Assembly (NCBI RefSeq): GCF_001632745.1
Contig: NZ_LQRT01000024.1
Span: 124,001-188,000, forward strand
From: Aquimarina aggregata
Lineage (GTDB): Bacteria > Bacteroidota > Bacteroidia > Flavobacteriales > Flavobacteriaceae
Length of the DNA: 64,000 nt
Direction: 5' to 3'
In this document: positions 1-7,414 of the stretch, piece after piece
How positions within the stretch are numbered: the first letter of the stretch is position 1
How the letters are laid out: the number at the start of each line of letters is the position of its first letter
Made by a program: the position numbers and the translations under genes
Notes under the pieces: model-generated
Told to the model about the DNA's origin: nothing
Seen by the model: the letters and a program-made list of their open reading frames with translations, nothing else
Database searches by the model: none

Positions 1-48
1 CCTTGTTATCTGCTAAGTATTGTTATTTACTAATGAACACTTAACTTA

Positions 49-801
49 TTATGCGTTTATTTCTTCTTTAATCCAATCGTATCCTTTTTCTTCAAGCTCT
101 AGAGCAAGTTCTTTGGTTCCAGATTTTACAATCTTTCCATCATATAGTACGTGTACAAAATCAGGAACGATATAATCAAGAAGTCTTTGGTAATGTGTAA
201 TTACGACAATAGCATTATCGTTACTTTTTAGTTTGTTAACACCATTAGCAACAATTCGTAATGCGTCAATGTCTAATCCAGAATCTGTTTCATCAAGGAT
301 GGCTAATTTAGGTTCCATCATTGCCATCTGAAAAATTTCATTTCTTTTTTTCTCTCCACCAGAGAATCCTTCGTTTAGAGATCGTGATAAGAATTTACGA
401 TCGATCTCTAGCAATTCAGATTTTTCGCGAATCTTTTTCAGCATATCTTTTGCAGGCATTTCTTCAAGCCCCTGCGCTTTTCTGGTTTCGTTGATTGCAG
501 TTTTCATGAAGTTAGTTACTGTTACTCCAGGAATCTCTACAGGATATTGAAAAGATAAGAAAACACCTTTGTGAGCGCGTTCTTCTGTAGCTAATTCTTC
601 AATGTCTTCTCCATTTAAAAGAATTTCTCCATCAGTTACTTCGTATTCTTCTTTTCCTGCAACGATATTGGCCAAAGTACTTTTTCCTGCACCATTAGGT
701 CCCATTATAGCATGAATTTCTCCAGCCTTAACTTCTAAGTTAAGTCCTTTTAAAATTTCTTTCCCTTCCACGCTTGCGTGTAAATCTTTTATTTTCAGCA
801 T
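49..801 (-). CDS. sufC: SufC, Fe-S cluster assembly ATPase
   Basis: This is the ABC-type ATPase of the SufBCD scaffold, which builds iron-sulfur clusters in the cytosol. It is 250 aa, the usual family length. Visible motifs are Walker A GPNGAGKST at residues 34-42, the ABC signature FSGGE at 146-150 and Walker B LAILDE at 166-171. The SufC-type sequence TDSGLDIDAL follows the Walker B glutamate. It starts 6 bp after the upstream lipoprotein gene and so is the last suf gene visible here. sufD and sufS would be expected just beyond the left edge, but this is inference. The 48 bases before the stop contain no gene. Confidence 0.97.
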   Translation of the reverse strand: MLKIKDLHASVEGKEILKGLNLEVKAGEIHAIMGPNGAGKSTLANIVAGKEEYEVTDGEILLNGEDIEELATEERAHKGVFLSFQYPVEIPGVTVTNFMKTAINETRKAQGLEEMPAKDMLKKIREKSELLEIDRKFLSRSLNEGFSGGEKKRNEIFQMAMMEPKLAILDETDSGLDIDALRIVANGVNKLKSNDNAIVVITHYQRLLDYIVPDFVHVLYDGKIVKSGTKELALELEEKGYDWIKEEINA

Positions 802-807
802 CTTCTC

Positions 808-1686
808 TTAATTTAAATATTTAGGTGCTTTTGGCAATTTATTAAAATCTTCTTTTTGGTGTTGTAAGTAAACTTTTGCTTTATTTTCTTCAGCAAAAGC
901 TTCAAATTTGTCCATACTTTCTAAAGTTTGATCTACATCAAAATTGAAAATAGGGATTCTTTTATGTTCTCTATTTTCATATAAATGGTACAAGTCTCCT
1001 GATAATAAAAGAGGACCATGTTCTGCTAAGTCAAGATATAGAACCTGATGACCAGGAGTATGGCCTGGCATTGATTTGATAACAACACTACCATCACCAA
1101 AAACATCAAAATCACCATTAAGTTTTTTAGTGGTGGTTAGTTCTTTTATGGCATTGTAGTTATCGGCATTTATTTTTTGACTTGTAGGACTTGTTATAGA
1201 ATCATATTCTGTTTTCTGCACTAACCATGTAGAATTCTTGAAAGTATTGGCATGTCCTGTATGATCAAAATGTGTATGCGATAACGCAATATATTTGATA
1301 TCTTGAACAGTCATTCCTATCGATTTTAACTGATTAACTACAGAATCTTTTCTTGATACAGTGAACGCTCCACTTGGGTCTGTAAAAGGTTCTGGTAGAC
1401 CAATTAGAGTCTCTGGTAAGCCTGCATCCCACATCAAATTACCCTTTGGGTGACTAACTACATAAAAAGCATCGGCAAATTCTTTGCTTTGACCATGATA
1501 AGTAGTGTCTTGAGAAAAAAGCTCTAAATTATTTACCAATACTTTACCACCGCTAAATGTATATAGCTTAACTTCCGGTTTTTTAATTTCTTCTGAAACG
1601 ACTGTGGTTTCGGATTTTTCTTTTTTAGTCTCTTTACACGCAAAGAGAACAACGGTAAGAAATAATAAGGCTATATATTTTTTCAC
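808..1686 (-). CDS. Metallo-beta-lactamase-fold lipoprotein (lactonase-like)
   Basis: This 292-aa protein has a lipoprotein signal with the lipidated cysteine at C17 (LLFLTVVLFAC), so it should act outside the cytoplasm. The zinc signature HTHFDHTGH at 137-145, a later MPGHTPGH, LSGDLYH and LQHQ make up the metal-ligand set of the metallo-beta-lactamase fold. Its layout resembles N-acyl-homoserine-lactonase-like hydrolases of this superfamily, but the substrate cannot be read from sequence. Lysines and glutamates rather than the DD pair of other lipoproteins in this window follow the cysteine, which fits retention on the periplasmic side. It lies inside the suf operon, 6 bp before sufC, which is an unusual position. 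Confidence 0.88.
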   Translation of the reverse strand: MKKYIALLFLTVVLFACKETKKEKSETTVVSEEIKKPEVKLYTFSGGKVLVNNLELFSQDTTYHGQSKEFADAFYVVSHPKGNLMWDAGLPETLIGLPEPFTDPSGAFTVSRKDSVVNQLKSIGMTVQDIKYIALSHTHFDHTGHANTFKNSTWLVQKTEYDSITSPTSQKINADNYNAIKELTTTKKLNGDFDVFGDGSVVIKSMPGHTPGHQVLYLDLAEHGPLLLSGDLYHLYENREHKRIPIFNFDVDQTLESMDKFEAFAEENKAKVYLQHQKEDFNKLPKAPKYLN

Positions 1687-1754
1687 TTTTTAGTTTTACT
1701 TAATTGCTTAAAAGTTCTAAGAACCATATAAGCGTATAATTGATATTAATTTTT

Positions 1755-2156
1755 TTATTCTGTACTATCAGTAGTGGCTTGTGTATTTTCTAATGATTTA
1801 ATTTTGGCGGGCAACTCTGAAGTTGGCGCACTTACCCCAATAATTTCGGTTATTTCTACAATTTCTTCCCAGCCTTGATCAGGATTAGGTTTTATAACAC
1901 CTTTAACCACAACAGGAACCATATCATATTCTTCTCTTTGAAGGGGTTCAACTTTTTGGGCTAGTTCTTTGGTGGCGTCGTTAATTACTACTCCATAAAT
2001 AAAATCATTACCCTTAATTACTGCGGCACCATCAATCAGTATAAATTCACCGCGAATGAGGTTGGCTTCGCTATCTGATTCTGATGTTTTTGATTTTTCA
2101 TTCTTACAAGATAAAACTAGAATGCTAAGTACAATTAAAGAAATTACGTTTTTCAT
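1755..2156 (-). CDS. Small lipoprotein inside the suf operon, function unknown
   Basis: This is a 133-aa protein with a lipobox ending at C17 (SILVLSC) and a short charged linker. The remainder (about 35-115) looks like a small beta-rich domain and may be an OB-fold, but I do not recognise a family. It lies 27 bp after sufB and 68 bp before the metallo-beta-lactamase lipoprotein, on the same strand, so it is probably cotranscribed with suf. No catalytic motif is visible. Confidence 0.75.
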   Translation of the reverse strand: MKNVISLIVLSILVLSCKNEKSKTSESDSEANLIRGEFILIDGAAVIKGNDFIYGVVINDATKELAQKVEPLQREEYDMVPVVVKGVIKPNPDQGWEEIVEITEIIGVSAPTSELPAKIKSLENTQATTDSTE

Positions 2157-2183
2157 TAATGAGGATTTGATGGTTAATAAGAT

Positions 2184-3629
2184 TTACCCTACAGAACCTT
2201 CTAGAGATATTTCCAGAAGTTTTTGAGCTTCTACTGCAAATTCCATAGGTAATTTATTAAGAACTTCTTTACTAAAACCATTAACGATTAATGCGATTGC
2301 CTTTTCGGTATCAATTCCTCGTTGATTACAGTAAAAAATCTGATCTTCACCTATTTTACTTGTAGTCGCTTCATGTTCTATTTGAGCGGTTTTGTTGTTT
2401 GCTTCTATATAAGGAAACGTATGAGCGCCACATTCATTGCCCATCAATAATGAATCACATTGTGAAAAGTTTCGTGCATTAGTGGCTCTACTGTTTATTT
2501 GTACTAATCCTCTGTAGCTATTTTGGGATTTTCCTGCAGAGATACCTTTTGAAATAATAGTACTTTTAGTGTTTTTACCTAAATGAATCATTTTGGTACC
2601 TGTATCGGCTTGCTGAAAATTATTGGTTACAGCAATTGAGTAAAATTCTCCTACTGAATTATCTCCTTTAAGAATACAAGAAGGATATTTCCAGGTTACT
2701 GCAGAACCAGTTTCTACTTGTGTCCAAGAGATTTTAGCGTTGTTTTCACAAATCCCTCTTTTGGTTACAAAATTATAAACACCACCTTTTCCTTCTGCAT
2801 TTCCTGGGTACCAGTTTTGTACTGTAGAATACTTTATTTCGGCATCATCTAAAGCGATTAATTCTACAACTGCAGCGTGCAATTGGTTCTCATCTCTAGA
2901 GGGAGCAGTACAGCCTTCTAGGTAGCTTACATAACTACCTTCATCTGCAATGACCAATGTACGCTCAAATTGTCCTGTTCCTGCTTGATTAATTCTAAAA
3001 TACGTAGACAATTCCATAGGGCAACGAACGCCTTTAGGAATATAACAAAAAGAACCATCGCTAAATACCGCAGAGTTTAGAGCTGCATAGAAATTGTCTT
3101 TTTGAGGTACAACAGAGCCAATATGTTTCTTTACTAATTCTGGATGTTCTTTTATTGCTTCAGAAATTGAGCAAAAAATTATTCCTTTTTCTGCAAGTGT
3201 TTCTTTGAAAGTTGTAGCAACAGATACCGAATCCATTACAATATCAACTGCTACTCCAGCTAGTTTCTTTTGTTCATCCAGAGATATTCCGAGCTTTTTA
3301 AAAGTTTCAAGTAATTCTGGATCTACTTCATCAATACTGTTGTATTTTGGTTTTTTATTAGGAGCAGAATAATAAGATATGCTTTGAAAATTTGGTTTTT
3401 CATAGTTTACATTAGCCCATTCTGGCTCTTCCATTTTCTCCCAAACGCGGTAGGCCTCTAATCTCCATTCAGTCATCCATTCTGGCTCTTCTTTCTTCTT
3501 AGAAATTGCACGAACGATATCTTCATTTAATCCTATCGGAAAAGTATCTGATTCTATATCAGTATAAAATCCATACTCATATTCCTTAGTCTCTAATTCT
3601 TTTTTTAAGTCGTCTTCAGTATACGCCAT
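2184..3629 (-). CDS. sufB: SufB, Fe-S cluster scaffold subunit
   Basis: SufB is the scaffold on which the SufBCD complex assembles nascent Fe-S clusters. The 481-aa length is normal. Recognisable family stretches include the central [20 protein letters not shown] region, the beta-helix core, and the C-terminal [19 protein letters not shown] region with its conserved cysteines, followed by [19 protein letters not shown]. It follows sufA by 42 bp and precedes a lipoprotein gene by 27 bp, all in one orientation under the promoter upstream of sufA. Confidence 0.98.
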   Translation of the reverse strand: MAYTEDDLKKELETKEYEYGFYTDIESDTFPIGLNEDIVRAISKKKEEPEWMTEWRLEAYRVWEKMEEPEWANVNYEKPNFQSISYYSAPNKKPKYNSIDEVDPELLETFKKLGISLDEQKKLAGVAVDIVMDSVSVATTFKETLAEKGIIFCSISEAIKEHPELVKKHIGSVVPQKDNFYAALNSAVFSDGSFCYIPKGVRCPMELSTYFRINQAGTGQFERTLVIADEGSYVSYLEGCTAPSRDENQLHAAVVELIALDDAEIKYSTVQNWYPGNAEGKGGVYNFVTKRGICENNAKISWTQVETGSAVTWKYPSCILKGDNSVGEFYSIAVTNNFQQADTGTKMIHLGKNTKSTIISKGISAGKSQNSYRGLVQINSRATNARNFSQCDSLLMGNECGAHTFPYIEANNKTAQIEHEATTSKIGEDQIFYCNQRGIDTEKAIALIVNGFSKEVLNKLPMEFAVEAQKLLEISLEGSVG

Positions 3630-3671
3630 CTTCTATTCCCTGATTTTGATTCAGGATCTTTCTTTAAAAAT

Positions 3672-4001
3672 TTATAATGAAAAACTTTCTCCACAACCAC
3701 ATGTTCTACTTGCGTTGGGATTGTTAAATACGAAGCCGGTTCCATTTAAACCGCCAGAATACTCTAAAGTTGTTCCTATCAGATATAGAAAACTCTTTTT
3801 GTCAACAATAATTTTTACACCATTATCTTCAAAAACTTTGTCTCCTTCTTCTTGTGCCTTATCAAACTTTAAGTCGTACGATAAACCTGAGCATCCTCCA
3901 CTTTTTACACCTACACGAACATAGTCGGTAGTTGCATTGTATCCATCCTCAGTCATTAATTCGACAACTTTGTTTTTAGCTATGTCAGATACTTTAATCA
4001 T
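3672..4001 (-). CDS. sufA: SufA/IscA-type iron-sulfur carrier
   Basis: A-type carrier of the HesB/IscA/SufA family that accepts clusters from the scaffold and delivers them to target proteins. It is 109 aa with the three diagnostic cysteines C37 (SGGCSGL) and C101/C103 (RTCGCGES). It is the first gene of the suf operon, and a Bacteroidota-type promoter lies 36-68 bp before its ATG. The name sufA is taken from context. The family cannot be subdivided into IscA, SufA and ErpA on sequence alone. Confidence 0.93.
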   Translation of the reverse strand: MIKVSDIAKNKVVELMTEDGYNATTDYVRVGVKSGGCSGLSYDLKFDKAQEEGDKVFEDNGVKIIVDKKSFLYLIGTTLEYSGGLNGTGFVFNNPNASRTCGCGESFSL

Positions 4002-4036
4002 ACTTCTTTATAAATAGATTAATTCTAAATGAATTG

Positions 4037-4069
4037 CAAATATAGTACATAAGTAGATTTTATTGGCAA
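4037..4069 (-). promoter_or_regulatory. Promoter of the suf operon
   Basis: Read on the minus strand there is a -33 TTG (complement of 4067-4069), a 22-base spacer and a -7 element TATATTTG (complement of 4037-4044). This matches the flavobacterial consensus TTG-N17-23-TAnnTTTG. The -7 box ends 35 bases before the sufA ATG. Confidence 0.6.
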
Positions 4070-4134
4070 AACCTAACATTTATCTAACATATATTAAAAT
4101 AAGGAAAAGTTATAGTAGTAATTTATAGATGGTA

Positions 4135-5187
4135 TTAAAACTCTGAAAAACGATCATCATTTAAGAAATTGTCGTCTGTTAGGGTTTTTAGAAAGGCAAT
4201 TATTTGTTGTTTCTCTTCTGTCGTCATTGGGATTCCAAGAGTTCCACTTTGATTTTTAAACAGTGGTTCTAACGTTTCAGAATCAACTACGCCATCACTA
4301 TAATGATTTAATACATCATCTAATGTCTTTAATCGACCATCGTGCATGTATGGAAAAGTGAGTTCAACATTTCTTAGTGTAGGCACTTTAAACTTGTGCA
4401 TGTCTTCTGCAAGTCCTGTAACTCTGTTTCTACCTATATCATTATATAACGGGTCGACAGCTAAGCCATTATTGCGATAGGATTGATCTGTGAATAATGT
4501 TCCTGCATGACATGAAGCACATTTAGATTTAAAAAGCTCAAAACCGGCGGCTTCATTATCTGTAAATACAGAACCTTCGTTTCTTTCTATTTTGTCATAC
4601 TTAGAATTTGAAGAGATCATCATAATCATAAATTGAGAAAGAGCCTTAAGGATATTTTCTGAATTGATTTTTTGGTTTTCAAAAGCTGCTGCAAAAAGTT
4701 GTACGTATTCTGGCTTTTCTTCTAATTTTTTAATGATACTGCTAAATGTTTCATTCATTTCGACTTCTGCAGTAATCGGTATGATAGGTTGTAGGTCCAA
4801 ATGCCTTGCAGCACCATCCCAAGTAAATTCTTTCATAAACGCCAGATTATGTAAGGGTTGCGCATTACGCGTACCCAAAGCCCCATCGACTCCATGACTT
4901 ACAATATGGGTGTGATGTGTAAATGCGAAATCTTGAATATGACAAAAACCGCAAGAGATTACACCATCAGAAGATAAACGACCATCATAAAATAGTTTTT
5001 TTCCGAGCTCAAATCCTTTTTCGGTTGGAGGATTAAGAGATACGTTATAACTAGGGTTGGGGAAATTTGCTGGTATTGTAAATTCTAGTTTTTTGTTTTC
5101 GGGCACAATAGGTACATAATCATCCTTTTCGGAACTACAGGCAGTTCCGAAAAGGATAATGATGATATAATAGGATAGTAGTTTCAA
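4135..5187 (-). CDS. MbnH/MauG-like di-haem cytochrome c peroxidase lipoprotein
   Basis: This 350-aa protein has a lipobox cysteine at C17 followed by SSEKDD and two c-type haem-binding motifs, CGFCH at 79-83 and CASCH at 223-227. That is the layout of the bacterial di-haem cytochrome c peroxidase/MauG superfamily. Its gene begins 8 bp after an MbnP-like gene. In methanotrophs MbnH, a MauG-like enzyme, oxidises a tryptophan of MbnP to kynurenine to create a copper site. By analogy, this enzyme probably modifies the neighbouring MbnP-like protein rather than detoxifying peroxide, but that is inference. It is the last gene of a four-gene operon running from 10222 to 4135. Confidence 0.9.
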   Translation of the reverse strand: MKLLSYYIIIILFGTACSSEKDDYVPIVPENKKLEFTIPANFPNPSYNVSLNPPTEKGFELGKKLFYDGRLSSDGVISCGFCHIQDFAFTHHTHIVSHGVDGALGTRNAQPLHNLAFMKEFTWDGAARHLDLQPIIPITAEVEMNETFSSIIKKLEEKPEYVQLFAAAFENQKINSENILKALSQFMIMMISSNSKYDKIERNEGSVFTDNEAAGFELFKSKCASCHAGTLFTDQSYRNNGLAVDPLYNDIGRNRVTGLAEDMHKFKVPTLRNVELTFPYMHDGRLKTLDDVLNHYSDGVVDSETLEPLFKNQSGTLGIPMTTEEKQQIIAFLKTLTDDNFLNDDRFSEF

Positions 5188-5195
5188 TTTAATTT

Positions 5196-5954
5196 TTAGT
5201 TCGTTACACTTGTTACGCTAAACATAGTACTTATATTTTCGGCAATTTGCGGGGCAAGAACAGGGTCGACCTGTACATCACTTTTAGTAACTAAAGAGTG
5301 CGTATTTGTACTGTCAAATATTTTTGCAATATCAGCATTTACTGCAACTTCTTGTGATTTTGATGCCGAAATAGTTAATGTGCTAGGCAAATCAAGTGTT
5401 ACTTCTTTATAATTGTCTAATGCTGTACCATGACTTCCTACATGAATCAAGAATGGAGAGTCTGAAGTGCCAAAAGTACCTTCAAATTTAATAAATTTAT
5501 ATCCGGCAGACCAACTCCATAACATACCGCTTTCTTCTGCTGTAGGTATAAAATTTGCCATACCATTAAGAGGATATTTTGATTGATCTACACCAATACC
5601 AAACTTGATTTTAGTGTATTCTCCCGATGGGATATCTGCAAGAGAGATATTTTTACTATCTACAACTTCTTCATTAATTAAAAAATACCCTTCGTCTACA
5701 GGATACTTGAACTCTTCTCCATTAGCTTTGATAAGTACAACATTACTAATAATATATTTTAATTCTGAGATTTTGTAGATTTCACCACTTCCATTGGTAT
5801 AAATATCTGTGGTTAATTCAATACCATTATTATCAATAGTATTTTTAAAATCTAATGTAATATTTCCAAATGTCGGTTCGCTTGAGCCACCATCATCATT
5901 TTTACAAGAAGCGACAAGTAAAAAAGTGAATATGATTATTGTGAATTTTTTCAT
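5196..5954 (-). CDS. MbnP-like copper-protein family lipoprotein
   Basis: This 252-aa lipoprotein (C17, followed by KNDDGG) resembles the MbnP family of extracytoplasmic copper-binding proteins. The diagnostic features are the beta-sandwich start ITLDF and the conserved block GMLWSWSAGYKFIKFEG at 143-159, with W146 and W148. A tryptophan in MbnP is the residue oxidised to kynurenine by its partner MbnH. The partner-type enzyme lies immediately downstream (8 bp), and a 60-bp gap separates it from the upstream repeat lipoprotein. The acidic residues after the lipidated cysteine suggest surface export. The actual metal bound is not determinable here. Confidence 0.82.
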   Translation of the reverse strand: MKKFTIIIFTFLLVASCKNDDGGSSEPTFGNITLDFKNTIDNNGIELTTDIYTNGSGEIYKISELKYIISNVVLIKANGEEFKYPVDEGYFLINEEVVDSKNISLADIPSGEYTKIKFGIGVDQSKYPLNGMANFIPTAEESGMLWSWSAGYKFIKFEGTFGTSDSPFLIHVGSHGTALDNYKEVTLDLPSTLTISASKSQEVAVNADIAKIFDSTNTHSLVTKSDVQVDPVLAPQIAENISTMFSVTSVTN

Positions 5955-6014
5955 GTGTTTTACGATGTTTGTTGTTTTGTATTTAAATAAAATCTTTACT
6001 TAGTAATTAAGATT

Positions 6015-7391
6015 TTATTCTTCTATTTTGTATTTTATTATGATTGCATCTTTAGAACCTTTGTTAGCTGGTACATCAAAATCATTACTTTCTGAATTAC
6101 CTACAACAACAATTCTTTGGTCCGTAGTTTCTAAACAATCCTCTCCAAATTCGGCTTTAGTACCCCCTGCAGTGGCGTTCCATTTAATTTCTCCTGAGGT
6201 ATTTATCATGATGTTCCAAATATCGCTTTCTCCCTTATTTTCAGACAGATTAACGTCATTACTTCTTGAGTTTCCGGTAATTATAAAGCCATCATTTCTC
6301 ATTTTCTGAATTCCTCTTCCTGTATCAAAAGCTGTTCCTCCTAGAGATTTTTGCCAAAGAAGGTTTCCGTTACCATCGATTTGTATCATCCATAAATCGG
6401 CATTTCCTTTAGCCTCTGAGATATCGCCATTTTCACTTCTAGAGTCACCTACAATTACATAGGTTCCATTTCCTGTTGCGGCCATGGCGTACGCTACGTC
6501 AATTTCGGTACCACCAAATGATTTTTGCCATAACTTAGTACCTTCTGAGTTTATTTTTACAACCCAAAAATCATAGCTTCCTTTACTATTAGTAATGTCA
6601 AAATCTATACTTTCTGAAGACCCTATCATTAAGAAACCATTATCTTCTGTTTGAAGAGTGTCATAGCTGCGATCATTATTTGATCCGCCAAAGAAACGTC
6701 TCCATTCTTTTTCTCCAGAAGCATCAAGTTTGATACCCCAAAATTCTCCCACACCGTGTTTTGTGTTGGCACTTTTATCATCATTACCATCTCCTTCACT
6801 AGCAGTAACATCAAGAAATCCAGTCATAAAGTAACCACCGTCATTAGTCTGAACTACAGAGAAAGCTCTATCGATACCAGCAAATCCAAAACTTTTTTGC
6901 CATTGTACATCGCCAGAGGCATTTAATTTAACAATCCAATAATCTTGTAAGCCAGCATTTTCGGTTACATCCTGATCACTACTACGACTATATCCAACTA
7001 TTGCATAGCCACCATCTAAGGTGGTTATTATTTTTTCTGCTCGATCTTCACCAGAACCTCCATAGGTTTTTGACCATACAATATCTCCGGCTTTAGATAA
7101 TTTTAGTATCCAGTAATCGCTATCTGTTGCTGTTTTATCGGTAATATCTCCATCGGCACTTTGTGTATATCCGGCAAGAACATAACTCCCATCAGCAGCT
7201 TCTACTACTGATAGGATGTTATCTTCTTTGGTTCCTCCAAATGTTTTGACCCATTCTATAGTGCCTTTGATATCTTGCCCAGAAGTATCAGGCTGCATGT
7301 CACCACTATCATCACTGCTACTGCATCCTGAGGTATGTAACAGTATCATAGTGAAAACTGAAATGTAACTTAAGAATTTGAGGTAATTCAT
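6015..7391 (-). CDS. Repeat lipoprotein, predicted beta-propeller
   Basis: This 458-aa surface lipoprotein has its cysteine at C23 followed by SSSDDSGD. The rest consists of about eight repeats of 45-60 residues with the pattern W-x-K-x-FGG-x3-D, DGGY-x3-G-x-S-x-S-x-DGD and D-W-x-x-K. Such repeats are typical of secreted Bacteroidota proteins predicted to fold as a beta-propeller. No catalytic residues are evident, so a binding or adhesive role is more likely. The gene sits 23 bp after the large T9SS protein gene and 60 bp before the MbnP-like gene, and so probably shares its operon. A related protein is encoded at 34197-35756. Confidence 0.8.
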   Translation of the reverse strand: MNYLKFLSYISVFTMILLHTSGCSSSDDSGDMQPDTSGQDIKGTIEWVKTFGGTKEDNILSVVEAADGSYVLAGYTQSADGDITDKTATDSDYWILKLSKAGDIVWSKTYGGSGEDRAEKIITTLDGGYAIVGYSRSSDQDVTENAGLQDYWIVKLNASGDVQWQKSFGFAGIDRAFSVVQTNDGGYFMTGFLDVTASEGDGNDDKSANTKHGVGEFWGIKLDASGEKEWRRFFGGSNNDRSYDTLQTEDNGFLMIGSSESIDFDITNSKGSYDFWVVKINSEGTKLWQKSFGGTEIDVAYAMAATGNGTYVIVGDSRSENGDISEAKGNADLWMIQIDGNGNLLWQKSLGGTAFDTGRGIQKMRNDGFIITGNSRSNDVNLSENKGESDIWNIMINTSGEIKWNATAGGTKAEFGEDCLETTDQRIVVVGNSESNDFDVPANKGSKDAIIIKYKIEE

Positions 7392-7414
7392 TTGTTAATA
7401 TTTTTTTTGAGTAT

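Noticed and set aside
3646..3924. 92-aa plus-strand ORF opposite sufA
   Set aside because: It is fully within sufA on the opposite strand and shows no family features.
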